Part shown: positions 40,901-54,000 of the stretch, piece by piece
Position numbering within the stretch: the first letter of the stretch is position 1
How the letters are laid out: the number at the start of each line of letters is the position of its first letter
Assembly: GCA_009602725.1 (NCBI GenBank)
Contig: WELB01000060.1
Location: 613,880 to 669,928, forward strand
DNA length: 56,049 nucleotides
DNA from: Spirogloea muscicola
Taxonomy: Eukaryota; Streptophyta; Zygnematophyceae; Spirogloeales; Spirogloeaceae
Direction: 5' to 3'
Made by a program: the position numbers and the translations under genes
Notes under the pieces: generated by a model
The model's database searches: none
Told to the model about the DNA's origin: nothing
The model's input: the letters and a program-made list of their open reading frames with translations, nothing else

Positions 40901-43900
40901 CAACGGAGAACCCTTCCTGGGGCGGCAATGGAGGAGGGCAGGGATGTGAAGGGGCTGCACCAGCCAGGTATTGGTCACATGATATGACACATGCTCTTTC
41001 TCCTTTGGTTGTGAGGGTTGTAAGGCTCAAATATACAGGGCAATAACCATGAAATCACACAGCAGCTCAAGTAGTACTTGTTTGTGACTTGCAGCTGATA
41101 GCAAACGGCTGACATCTAAAGGTCAAGGGAAGCTGCCACAGCATAGTTCTGCTGGTGCTTGTCTTTCCAGCCTTGACGTGCTTATTTTGCTGCTGCGTCA
41201 CCAGGCTTTGGATTCGGGACTTCCAGGTATTGTCCCGTATGGCATGCAAGACGCAGGAAGAGCGGCTAGTGAGGGACCGGAAGGCATTCTTGCTCCACTC
41301 ACTTTTCGTGGACACAGCTATTCGACAAGCTACTCGGGCTATTGATGCTGCTGCTGACGAGAGTGGAGGTGAATAAGAGCATTACTTTGATAGAGTTTTT
41401 TTGACCTTGGAGGCTCAGTTGCTAGCGCTTTTGTGCTCTTTCTCTTAGCCGGCACTTTCACACCCGATTCTTGACGTCCTTGTGCGACTGCCCATCTCGC
41501 GCGGCGATTGTGCACAGGGCTGTATCTGCTTGTCTGAAGCATATGTGGACTTGTGATTACATGTGATGACCAGCTTCTGAATAACAGTGTCTTTCCACTG
41601 GCTGCAGATTTGTCGCTCAGACAAGACCACCTCGAGATACAAATTGCACTGAGTTCCAGTGATGCAGCATGCCGAGATAGGAACAAATTAGACATTGGGC
41701 CTAATGAGGAGCTTTCAAGGGAAAGCATAGCCGAGAAGAACCTTCTCAAAGGCATCACTGCAGATGAAAGCACTGCCATACATGTAAGTCAGATAAAAGC
41801 ATAGAATTGATTCGTTGACCTCAATGGGAGGATGTTAGAGGAATTTGCTGTGCTGCCTTGCCTCTTCATGACAAGCCCTGTTGGCCTTGCCCTTCTTGAC
41901 GACGCAGGATTTGGCCTCTCTTGGCACGGTTCTTGTCCATCACCGAGGTTACTGTGCTAGGGTACAGGCGCTGGGTAAACATGATGCCAACCTTCATGAT
42001 GCTACTGCCCAAAGCATCCCAGCTTCAAATGAGATGGGGGTTGATGGTGTCAGTGCTTGTGATCAGCAACTATTGTCAACTGTCAATTGCGGCGAGCAGC
42101 TACCAGCGGATATTGACATTGAAAGCCAGCCTGACGGAGGGGCAAACGCTCTGAATGCTAACAGGTGTGTCATAGCTCTTGCTGTTGTGCTTGACCTTGC
42201 AAGTCATGCAGGGTATATTCATCAGGCCCTGTGCCTCATTCCTCAGAGCTCAAAATTCTTCAATGCAGCCTGTATTGGTAGTAAATCACACAACAACTGT
42301 CCTATTAATCATGAGAGGAGGGCCTGACACTGTAGGATCGGCTTGCAGTTTGCGAAGGTTGTTGCACTCTGCTCCAGTGCTGCAACAGAGCATGGGGTTG
42401 AGCAACACAAAGGAGGAGCACGAGGATGAAGTTGCAGCTGCGCATGTACTCTCCGTTGTGGAGGAGAGCTTGCAGAATCTGTGTGATGAGGTCAAGGTCG
42501 ATGATGCATACATGAGGTGGGAGCTTGGGGCCTGCTGGTTGCAGAGCCTGCAGCCGTCGACTGTCAAAGAGGGCCAAGCAGACAGTGAAGACAGCATAGG
42601 TGCTGCGAGCGATGAAATGGACCAGGAGGCAGAGCAAGCTGCGGAGCAGGACACAAATTGCTCAAAGAGCCAGCTGGAGTTGATTGAGAAGCTAAGCGCT
42701 GCAGATTACAAGCGCCTCGAGCAGTCAAAGACAGGCCTTCACTTGAAAGTAAGTGCATGTGCAGGCTTAAGATAACCTCCTGTACGTTAGAGAAAGCTTG
42801 GTGCATGATGGTATTGCTTATCGGTGCATGATGGTGTTGCTTTTTGACGACCATCATGTTTGCCAAGGCTTTGCTAAGAGATGGTTGTACTGTTGGTTGC
42901 TTCCATGCAATGAGCATATGGCTGCAGATTGTTTGACTTCCTACTTAATATCTGCTTGCACGCTTGTAGAGTATGCGTGAACTGGTTGATGGCGCAGTCT
43001 CCTACTATAATGAGACAGCTGTCTCCAAACTGGTGAGCTTTGAGGGGTGGTAGATTGGCACAGATGCTCTTGGTGTTGCCTTTCTAACTTAGAGTATATC
43101 GTGATTATACTTACTTTGTGCAAGGCTATAAATAGGTTTGACGGTTAGAAATTGACTTGCCTGCTGAAATTCCATTTTTCTGTGCTGCTGTGGCGGTCTG
43201 CATAGGTTGCCGACTTTGGGTCACTTGAGCTGTCACCAGTCGATGGGCGTACGCTGACCGACTTCATGCACACCAGGGGCCTTCGGATGCGCTCGCTTGG
43301 AAGAGTGGTAAGCTCCTTGAGCAGTGGTTAACAATGAGTGCTGCATATGCCTATATATGCTTGTTTGTGGAGGGCATAAGTATCAGCAGCTGCAGTGGCA
43401 CCAACACCTGTCGTTTAATATCCGTTAGTCTAAATTGACACATTTTGTATAATGTTTGCAGGCAGAGCTGTCGGACAAGTTGTCGCATGTCCGCTGCTTG
43501 TGCGTGCACGAGATGGTGGCTAGAGCTTTCAAGCAAGTCTTGCAGGCTTCCATTGCCTCTGCCCAGCAGAAGCACCTGAGCGTTGCGGACGTCATTGCAT
43601 CCGCTTTCAACGTCATGTTGGGAGAGCCTAGGCAAGGGGATAAGGCGATGGACAAACATGTCGGCTCATTCGATAAGCTGCACAGCCTGGTGTGGACGTG
43701 GGTGGAGGCTTACACACAGAATAGGTTTGGGTGGACAATGCAGCCTGGCACTCGCGAGGGCTTGCGGAAGGTGTTCCTCCTTCGCAGCCTATGCCACAAG
43801 GTAAGATTAAATGTTGCATGCAGAGCAAAGCAGGCAAGGTCATCATTCTGAGCTTAGCAAAGCTCCGGCAGCGCTATTTGTACCTTACAAGTGCTACACA

Positions 43901-46900
43901 GCAGCTGCCTCTTTCTTCAGTCACCCTTCCATCTATGTAAGTAAGGGGTTGCTTCATGGCCCATCTAAGCTCTCTGTCAAGTTGTCATTTGCACAGATGG
44001 GGATTGAGGTTGCTGCAATGGACTTTGATTTTGGCACGTTAATACCATTTAGGAGTATAGACATCATCAGCATGTTTCCCGTTTTCAAGGTTTGGACCAT
44101 TGGCTGCTCTGCAACCTTCTCTTACTCCTGGCAGCTACCATGCGGAGTACCACTCTGATCTAGACCGGGCCTCGAGTCGATCATGTGCTGCCACAGGCAG
44201 GGCATCACAAATGCTTCTACTTGTGCTTCTTGGCATCATGATGAGTAGTTGATCTGATGTGGTGTATGCCCTGAATATTAGCCTCCTCCCTGTTGCTTGG
44301 TCCAGCATGTTGCGTGCACTTCAGCAGATGGACGTTCGCTGCTTGAGTCGTCGAAGATGGCATTGGACAAGGGAAAGCTTGATGATGCTGTATCGTTTGG
44401 CACCAAGGTTGGAAGTTTTACTTCTGTACTCCCCTTGATAGTAGCTAGTTGTGTGAGGAGCTCGTGGCCTGACACCATTGCTTTTATAATCTATCGTTTA
44501 TCTACTTCTGAAAGGCAAGACTGCGAAGAAATACAGATGTGCCGAACAGCATCTTGCATTAGTATCTGCATGATGTTGCTCAAGGGTGCTGTTTTGGGCT
44601 GTCCTTGCACAGGCACTGGCAAGGCTCATTGCAGTCTGTGGACCTTATCACCGGATGACAGCAGGCGCCTACAGCCTCTTAGCTGTTGTGCTGTACCACA
44701 CAGGTGATTTTAATCAGGTAAGCTTATGGAGTTGCTCGCAGGAAAGGCGTCCACTGGCGTAAGCTGAGACAGTGATGGTGGTTGTGCATTACTGCTTCTT
44801 GTGTGCAATACTTACCATAATTCTGTGCGATTGCCCCTCGCTCAGGCTCACTTGAATTGGTGCTTCTGAAGCAGATTAGGTGCTTACAGATCTAGGCTGT
44901 TGCTTGTTGTGCGTCCTTGTGATGCTGCAGGCTATGATCTACCAGCAGAAAGCGTTAGACATTAATGAGAGAGAGCTGGGCTTGGACCATCCAGATACAA
45001 TGAAGAGCTATGGTGACCTTGCTGTTTTCTACTACCGACTCCAGCACACAGAGCTTGCCCTCAAGTATGTAATATTCCGTGTTTGCTTTGTCCTGTGCAA
45101 TATCTGATCTCACTGTACAGTCATGATTGTCCTGCTCAGTACATCTACTCAGATTTGTTCACTTAGTCTTATGATACCGGCTATGATCACGTGTATTTAT
45201 CTGTATGCGGCCCATCTTGGATTGCTCCTGTCAATCTGAGAACTGGCTCTTTGAGGCTCTGCATTCCATGCCTTGCTGTGGGTTGTGCAGATCTGCCATG
45301 GTAAATTAGACTGTCTTTCTTTACTATGCTGGTTGTGGTGCTGTCAAAGACTTACACGTGCCTTTTAACCACCTGGATGCAGGTATGTGCACAGGGCTCT
45401 GTACTTACTGCATCTTACATGTGGGCCTGCACATCCCAACACAGCTGCTACATACATCAATGTTGCAATGATGGAGGAAGGCCTGGGGAACGTTCATGTG
45501 GCTCTTCGTTACCTTCACGAGGCTCTCAAGTGCAATCAGAGGCTGTTGGGGCCCGATCATATTCAGGTGCGTAATTGTCTCAGGTCACGTAGCAATAGGA
45601 GGAAATTTGTAGGCCAGCATTTAGCATGCTCTTGCGATGACATGATAACGTGCTTTAGAATCTCATTTTGCAAACTCTCTCGGGACCAATCTATCTGAGA
45701 CTGACTTGCTTATGGGATGGGTGGTGGCAGACGGCTGCCAGTTACCACGCAATTGCAATTGCTTTGTCCCTCATGGACGCGTACACGCTATCAGTACAGC
45801 ATGAACAAACCACCCTGAAGATTTTACAAGCCAAGTTGGGGCCAGACGACCTTAGAACCCAGGTCATTTTGCGCACTTGACCTTACACAAAAGTCAATCT
45901 GGTAGGCTATCAAAGCTTTGCAATGGTTGGTTGGCCATTCTGGAAGGGCGTGTTGTTAGCTGCAGCTCCTCATTCCACCCTTGAGATATTTTTTTGATAT
46001 GATTGAACAGGACGCTGCTGCTTGGCTGGATTACTTTGATTCCAAGGCCGCTGAGCAGCAGGAGGCAGCAAGGACCGGGGCACCCAAGCCAGATGCAAGC
46101 ATCGCTAGCAAGGGGCATCTAAGTGTCTCCGATCTGCTGGAGTTTATAAATGCTAACGAAGGAGAGGCGACGAAGGAGATATCAGAGGCGAGGGAGCAGC
46201 CCCGCAAGAAGGCTCGTCGGACTAACGTACAGCACAATCTCCAGCAATTGTGTTTCTTAAGTGCAAGCCAACGCATGAGTTCATTGTAGTGGGAGATGTT
46301 GGATAACCTCAGCAAGGGTGCTGACGTGTGGTTTTGTCACTCTGTTGCAGTCAAGGAATGGCAAGAGTGTTGCGCCGCCGGCTGTGCAGCGATCTGCATG
46401 GGACGAGGACGTCAGCTCCTCCTGCTCCAGCGACGAGGATGGTGTGCCTGATGCAAGCACTGAGCCTGCTCTTGGCTTGGCCTTCCCTTTGGCTTCTGTG
46501 GGCAGTAATGCCGCCAAGCAGGCGACTGTGGCGGGCCAGGTGAGACCTGCACCATTCCCTCCTGCGGAGGTGACCGAGCAGAGCATGGTGGTGGTGGACG
46601 ACAGCAATGAGGGCTGGCAAGAGGCGGTACCTGCCAGAAAGTCTGGCATGGCGGTCGCTGGCAGGCTCGCCATGAGCTCCTCCAGGTGGCAGCAGCAGCG
46701 GCCTCAGCAAGGCCGAGTAGTTGCTCGCGAGATGGATCGCCCAGGTCCAAGGATGACTGGCAAAAGCACGGGGGTGGCTGGCGACAAGCACCTTGTCCGC
46801 CGAAGATCTGGAAGCAGCAGCCTGGTAACCTATCAGCTCCTTCAGGTAGCCAGCCCGCCGGCGGTGAAGGCCAACACGAGATCGGCAGCAACTGTCAGTG

Positions 46901-49900
46901 AGCTGCAGGAGCCCCCAGCAAGACTGTCAGCAAGTGTTGGGGAGCTACAGGAGCCCCCAGCAGCTACTCCTGCTGTTGCACTGCCAGTCCCGGCGGTAAG
47001 CACTACAAAGACTACCTCTACGACCGGCACTGATGGCAAGGAGATGCTGGCACTTGCAGCAGCTGACAAGGAGCTGCAGTCATTAGGACAGCCCCCTGAG
47101 AGGCTGGAGCTCCAGAAATTACAAGCCTCTACTCCAGCCCCCGTCATCACCACCCCCCCCCTGCCGGGCCAGCTGGCCAGGTCTACATCAGCCATCTCGT
47201 ACAAGGATGCTGCAAGGAAGCTGCTGAATGAGCTCCCTGCTTCAGTTGCTGCTCATGAGTGCACAAGCAATGGCCACGCTGAAGCTGATGGGCAGGACAC
47301 ATGTGGGCCTGCGGAGCAAAGCAGGAGTGCAGGCGCTGCTGTGCTTGCAGGGGCTGTGGACAGCCCACCTGTAGAAGACATGAAAGAGGAGGTGATGGGG
47401 CCTGAAAGTTCAGCCCCACAGCCAGGCAGCCTACTGCCAAAGGAGGGCCCACAGGAGCTGAAGCAGCGGCTCTCTGCCGCCGCCGTTCCATTCACACCCT
47501 TGACAGTCCCGCCTGTCCAGTCTCCTGGGTCTGGCGAGATGTCACCTCTGAAGCCAGCAGTCAGCTCAGGCAGTCCACACTCCGGTGAACTTGCCTACGG
47601 GGCGCATGGCAATCAGGTACGGATGCGTATATATTGCACATTCTTTGGGTGCTCTTGGCATTGTGTCTGTTGATCAATGGTCAGTCAGTCACGTTCATCC
47701 CGTCCTTACCCATGTGAAGACTGTTTCTGTGATTTTCTGACCAGGTGCAACCGAAAGCTTCCGTGCCCAAGCGCCCAGCTCTACCACTCACGCCCCTTTG
47801 CAGGTAAGCTTCACTGGGTGTCACTATTTGGTGGGGCAGAGCATTAAAGGCAAATGTAGGTCTGTGCTTGTGCTCATCGGGCAGGCAGTAACTGATGCTG
47901 CTGCAGGGTTGGCCATCACACCAACGAGACAGCACGTTGACATGTTGCTCGCTGTGCTTGTGGGTGGTTGGACAGGCCTGGGTTTGCTCCCCCTGTGATG
48001 CAGGTGCCGCATGGGTCGGCGAGCGTCCTTCCCGGCTTGATCGCCAGCCCGCCAGCTATGGGGCCACAAGTGTCAGGCCCCATGCGGCCCTTCCATGCAC
48101 CCCCGCTGCCCGTGGCTCCAATCTACCCTCTCTACATGCAGCGGCCGCCGCCACAGCTCCAGCATCTCCAGGCGATTCCTCCTCGTGCAGGCCCATCCAT
48201 CTCACCAACGTCGCCAACCCTCATGAATCCCAATGCAGCAGAGTTTGTACCAGGAGCTGTGGTGAAACAGGCCTCTATGAACCCAAACGCAGTCGAATAT
48301 GTACCTGGTTGCGTTTGGGCCCCGACCGTGGAACAAGGGACTGACGAGGCAGCAAAGGTGAGCAGTCGAGGACCAGCCTTTACAGAGGAAGCTCTGTGAA
48401 GGCGCCACATAGTCACGACCATCATCATGACGAGAGGTTTGTGAGGAGATGTTGGGTGGTGATGCACTACTCTATGATGATGGTGGTGAATGACTAGGCC
48501 TTAGCCTACATCTGGTGTATCAAGCGGTAGCATCTCGCTTCAGAGATGGCAATGTGGGCGGGATGGAGCATTGTTGGTTGTCTGCATTTGTCTTGCTACA
48601 TCACTGTCCTACTTGTGTCATTTACATACTATCGTCTGATGTTCGTTTGCCAGCAGGTCAGCAGTGGCAATGAGATGGCGAAGCCTGCAGCAGCCCTTGC
48701 TGAGAGCGGGGTAGTGGATGGATCCTCAATAACGACAGCTGATGACATCTCCTCAGGCATCAAGCAAGCAGCTGACACCTTGGCGCAGGGTGGCAGTGGA
48801 CGTAAGATGTTGAAAGGAGACCAGGAAGCTGATTCGCAGGAAAAAGAGGTGGAGGCACCAGCAATTGATCTGGTGGATGGGGTAGACAAGCAGCCCACCT
48901 TGCAGACCATTGCTCCAGCAGGTCAGTCCTGCGCCAGTCTGGAGGAGAGCGAGCAGCAGCCTGAGGTGGACCGGTCTGACACCGTCAGCTGCACGACCGA
49001 TTTGCTAGGTGCGGAGTTGCCTCAACCGTCGACAGAGAGTGATGGTCTGGGTATGTCAAGGGTAGAGGTGTCAGGGGCTAGCGAGATGTCCTCCCAAAGG
49101 GCACTGCCAGCAGACAGCATGGACGGGGTTGAGGTTCTCCACCGAGTAAAGTCTGAGCTGGACGCTACTCACTCTGATGAGCGACCCTCCATTTCAATGG
49201 CTGCTAGCGACAATGCACATGGGGAGAGCCCCTACAACAGTGACAACAGCAGGTGCCGCGCTAAACCCCAAGTCGTAGTCTCATCTGTCTCTATCTGTCA
49301 CAAGCCACCAGTACTTGTGTGGTAACATATGAGCTCTATCTGGTGCACTCAGAAACTTGAAGCCTTAAGACTAACAACCTGGAATATTCTGTTGCTTTGT
49401 TTGGCAGTGTTGCGCCTCTGCTTAAGATGCTATGCATGAGCCAGCTTGACATAAGAGTCACTGTCATTGTACGCTCCATCCCCTGACCATGTACATTTGC
49501 TACTGTTCAAGCAGTGGGCACAAGCAGGACTGCAGCAGCGCATGCAGTGTATCTTCTGAAGATCAAGAGAAGTCCTTGGATGAGGATGGCTTCACCGTGG
49601 TTACCAAACGACACTGCAATCGTCGTCAGAAGTCAGGGAGCCACTTAAGTCAACCTGAGGTGCGACCAGATTCTGTAATATCCTCAAGCATCCAAAGATG
49701 TTATGGTCAAAGGTGTCCACCCTTGTCCACGTTGTTTGGTAAGCTTGGCTGGTCTTGGCTAATGAAGAGCAGTGAGGCCATTAGTAGCTATAGCAAAAGC
49801 CCTCAGTGCTCCTCATTAGTAGCAATAGGACTGAGAGCTTTTCATTAGTAGCTATAGCCAAAGCCCTCAGTGCTCTTCATTAGTAGCAATAGTAGCATGT

Positions 49901-50170
49901 GTTGCATGCTACTTATTCGAGTCAAGCTTCTTCACAATTGGTGCATGAAGCCATGTCCTCATCTTATTTGGAGCACCCCTGCAGGTATTGAGGGGCCAGA
50001 GCAAAAGCAGCCCAGCAAGGCGGGCTGCACAGCTCCCGCGGGCTTCGTCCTTTGACAGCGTGAGCAACGCAAATGGCCACAATGCAGGTCGACTGCAGCT
50101 GCAGGGCATGCCCAAAGCTCCAGCAAGCAGCCCCCCCGCTAGGCGAAGTGTGCCATTGCAAACCACATGA
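37995..50170 (+). CDS. CLU: CLU-family protein, plant REC type (clustered mitochondria / reduced chloroplast coverage)
   Basis: Large cytosolic protein; land-plant relatives influence mitochondrial distribution (FRIENDLY) or chloroplast compartment size (REC). Twenty-eight exons: 37995-38123, 38471-38563, 39136-39208, 39355-39768, 39957-40024, 40128-40259, 40560-40601, 40813-40967, 41205-41368, 41608-41783, 41908-42164, 42349-42748, 42970-43032, 43206-43307, 43462-43800, 43997-44089, 44306-44407, 44613-44717, 44931-45064, 45383-45566, 45731-45862, 46011-46226, 46351-47616, 47745-47803, 47976-48357, 48657-49252, 49515-49659, 49985-50170; about 2068 residues, all phases agree. Domains: N-terminal CLU_N ([20 protein letters not shown]), CLU core ([13 protein letters not shown]), TPRs ([40 protein letters not shown]), then a long disordered tail with [12 protein letters not shown], two PAM2-like motifs and [12 protein letters not shown], typical of REC. 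The start codon is the least certain point. Confidence 0.94.
48220..48320 (+). other. Two tandem PAM2-like motifs in the CLU protein
   Basis: Exon 47976-48357 encodes [12 protein letters not shown] and, about 15 residues on, [12 protein letters not shown]. Both fit the PAM2 core (L/M-N-P-N-A-x-E-F/Y-V-P) that binds the MLLE domain of poly(A)-binding protein. Confidence 0.8.
49779..49895 (+). repeat. Two-unit minisatellite in the last CLU intron
   Basis: Two near-identical units of about 50 bases (49779-49828 and 49843-49892). Both start CATTAGTAGCTATAGC, continue AAAGCCCTCAGTGCTC and end CATTAGTAGCAATAG; the period is about 64. They lie between exons 49515-49659 and 49985-50170 and are non-coding. 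Confidence 0.85.
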
Positions 50171-51018
50171 CACCTGAAACTCATGCGACGCCTAGCACTC
50201 ACATTGCTCCTGTACAGACAACCGTGCAGGTCCGGTAGGCAGGTCAATTTTTTGTATCCTTGAATACTTCTTGTTTCCTCGATCAGGTGTGAGTGAATTA
50301 CTCAACCCTAGTGGCAGATATATTGTTCCTGGGCTTGTGAGACTGTCTAATGGTCGCCTGCCTAGGCAGTTGAGGTTGTGCACATTGTTGCACAGAGTAG
50401 AAGCTACATGCATTTTTGTATTCTGTGGTGCAAATCTGGGGGCCAGATTACCGTTTAATGTGATTGATGAGCAGCCCCCTGTGAGTAGCAGCACCTCACT
50501 CATTCCGGCAGTCCCGCATTGTTTTTGAAAGGAGAACCTGTTGTGATTATGATGCCAGTCACTATGGTTCAGTCAAGGGTCTCTCATTCTTCTCGCACTC
50601 GCTACACCAGGGAAAAGATTTTCCTGAAGCACATGCTAATTGCCATGTAGATGGAAACTATTCAACACAGTGTACAAAGGTTGAGGTTATCTCTGACAGT
50701 TTGTCTCTAAGCTGCGTGCATCAGAATGTAAGTGAAGCTGCACACCCAGCAGCCAAAGTAACAGCAACTAAATTCTACTTGCCTACTTTGAGGCGCCTCA
50801 TTTTGCTACAAATGAAAGAGCTGCAGCTGTGCCCTATGTGTGAAACTTTGATGGTGTACCATCCTCTGTGCAGATTGTTGGAAGCAAAGGCCCTTCCACT
50901 CTGCATGACAGTGGGTAACTTTCAGTACCGTGCAGACAGGAATTGCAGCCTGCAGCTGATCGTGATACTACATCAATGCGGCTTCCAACATTGCTTTTGA
51001 CGGCACAGCAGCAGTGCC
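50171..51018. other. Convergent 3' intergenic region
   Basis: Between the stop of the CLU gene (+) and the stop of the nucleotidase gene (-). Nothing recognisable. A 99-codon plus-strand frame at 50701-51000 looks like chance. Both 3' UTRs are expected here. Confidence 0.5.
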
Positions 51019-54000
51019 TTACATGTCAATGATGTCAAATTCGTGAGGAAGCAGGTCCTCGCAGGTGCGATACGACTTGTCTGGTGAGTAGTAGCACAAG
51101 TTTCCCACATGGCTCGTGTACAAGCACGCAAAGCGCTCAACTTGGTGCGCAAATCGAGAGTTCTGGTAGCCGGTCTTCATGAGTTGACCCCAAACTTTGT
51201 GGAACTGCATCAGGGGAATTGGCAGACGCATTCAAACTACATACACCTGATGTGAGGTGCACTTCATCTTAGCATACAGCTCTCTGGGCCAAAAGGATAA
51301 AAAAGCGCAAAGGATTGGCTAGCTGCGAGCTCTACCATCTGGTGGCAGTCCTGCTGAGCCTTGCGATGCAGCTCCCGAACAGCATCGCGCTGCACCTGTA
51401 TCAGGAATCACGTCCTCAGTAAGGAATTGGATGTGCTGACATGAAAGTCTCTAATCACGTATCACAGCTTCCCTACTCTGCCAGCATACTCATCACGTTA
51501 GCACGGGGGGACATCCGAGGCCTCACTTGCAGATTCTCAATGTTGTGGATGAATTCAGCTCTGCTTTCCTCGGTGCTATCTTCGAATCTGCGCAACAGCC
51601 AGGCACACTGTAAGAGGAGCTGGTAATCTATATGGCAGCAATATGCAAGCTAGCAAGCTGCTGGTATGGGACTGTCCCAGAATATCAGAATACAATGCAT
51701 ACTTAATGGCCCACTCAAGTCGCTGGATGGAGTCATCGAGAGCATCACGTTGCTGACGGAGTGCATGGAACTCCTGTTATAGGCAACCAGCAAGTCGAAC
51801 ATCACTGCAGCAGACAGAAGATAATACGTCTACCTACTGGGTGCAAATCATATCCAGTGACAGGTGACATGATGCTTGATCAGTGCAAAATGGTCACGAG
51901 CTGAGTGACATATCTGACCAGCACACTCATGCAACATGCCGCTAGAAATTTGGCAGCCACATTTGGCCACAATACGCACCCTGCGAATAACCTGTGTCTG
52001 CCGAAGCAGCTGTAGTTCTCTGGCAAGCTCTGGCACAACTAGCATAGTTCTCCAACCTGGCAGACAGGCCGATGGTGCTTCAATAAAAAGCAAGACAAGG
52101 ACTAGGGGTGTGCTTATGATTGCTCACAAAAGAATTACATTCCTCCTCCAGACTATTGCAAGCAGGGCGAGCATCAAAGGCTTGCATCAGAAGCTTGCCC
52201 ATCTGCTTCTTGCTACGAAGAATGTCGCCATAAATATGGTCACCCACATACAGGACCTGCAGGGAGCAGCCTCAGTGAAGCCTCAGAAGCTGACTGGCAT
52301 AAAACAGCATAAGGCAGTGCGACGTGAAACTTACAAGCATGCAAAAATGGCAATATGGATGTCGTAAGGAATGCTATCAGGCTCCATGAGAAGCTAAGCA
52401 GACTGATAGCTGCTAGCCATGGAGGAGATTAGATATCCGCAAACCTGCGATCCATTAGAAATTCCGAGCATCCGATGCAGGTGGGCGACACTGCCGCCCT
52501 GCATAATGCAAGATTGATGGTGGAATGGATCACACTTGCACGCATTGAGGCAGAACATGCAGCAAGGAGCACTCGCCTGCAGGAAGCAGTGGTGCCATGC
52601 TGGTGACAAATATGACTTTGCATGCTTCCTGGAGCTCCTAAATCAGAGCACCATCACTGAGATTCTGTATTTGGTAGGGGCGATTGGACGAAGGTCAAGC
52701 AGCAGTACGCTTTGGCACGAATACCCTTTACCTGGAAAACTCTGCACCCTTGATGTATATTATTGCCAAAAGATGGACGACTGCAGACGTCTCCCACCTA
52801 CAGGAAGGTGCATACAATCATCTCCAAGAGTGTGAGCTACAGCTTCATCGCCTAATTGGCAATGTGATCCTGTAGTATCTAAAACTGATGCGTGTATCTT
52901 TGCCTAGGCACATATCTATACGACAGCCAATCTTGCTCAAATTGCAGCAGCACTCATTCCACGGTATGAGGAGGGCAAGCCCTCTGACCTGCGCCAAAGG
53001 GCTGCCATCGTCCGTATTTGCCAGCAGTCCGCTGGAGGTTGCAACCTCAAAGATGGGTGCGCGGCTGCCATCCAGGAAGAAGGCGGGCTTGGCACTGCCC
53101 GTGATGCAAACATCAAAGTGCTCAAGCCAAGTGTCGTCCCGCGGTATGCCGCCGTCCGTCCCGCACTTGCCACACAGATAATTCATAACCACATGCGTGT
53201 AGTCCCACAGGCTGCACATGCAACAACCAATCACGATCTTGCATTTAAACTGAGAGTTGAGAGTCCACTGTCTATGTCACAAGGCCATTGGCGATGGGGA
53301 TCAAAGTGATACAACTGTCGGGTTCACAACTTGCAACTGTGTCACAATTCCTGGTGTGCAATGGGGCAGAGTGTTAGAGTCTCAGCGACTGCATGAGTTC
53401 CTCCAGTACAGATTGGAGGCACCTGGATGTCCAAGCACATCAGGTCCCCACCTGTTGGTCACGATGAAGGTCATGCGGCCCGAGTCACGCAGCATCTTCA
53501 ACATGGGCACAATGTGGTCGTCCTTGTGGATATATCTGAGCGACCAGGAATCATTGGTGTGGACGAGTTGGCAAGCAGTTATTCAGATCCACTGGAGAAA
53601 TGACAACAGTAGCTGACACATTGAGGAATTTGCTGCCTGGAACGTCATCCATAGACGGCTTATACGTAAGATTGGCGGTGTGCAGGTGGGATAAGGAGGT
53701 GGCAGGTAGGGAGGTGGCAGGTGGCCTCACAGGGCAGGGTTGGCAGCGACCGCCTTCTTCAGCGTTCCATCCCGGTGGCAGAGGTCCACGGCTGCGCGCA
53801 CGTCCTTGTAGATCTTAGCATAGCTGCGGCACAAAGAGGAGCATGTGAGTTGGGTCCCTCCAGCAGTATCTCTGAGGCACGTGGTTCTCCAAGAAGCTCC
53901 ATGCATTCTAAGAAGTCTGAGCTGAAGAGGGCATCGGCTGCGCACTCCTCTTTTGTAAATCTCTACCCTGTCCAAGTGACTGATGAGCTCCAGAAAAGAG

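Noticed and set aside
50701..51000. 99-codon plus-strand frame after the CLU gene
   Set aside because: No domain, no upstream start context and no splice support; probably a chance frame in 3' UTR sequence.
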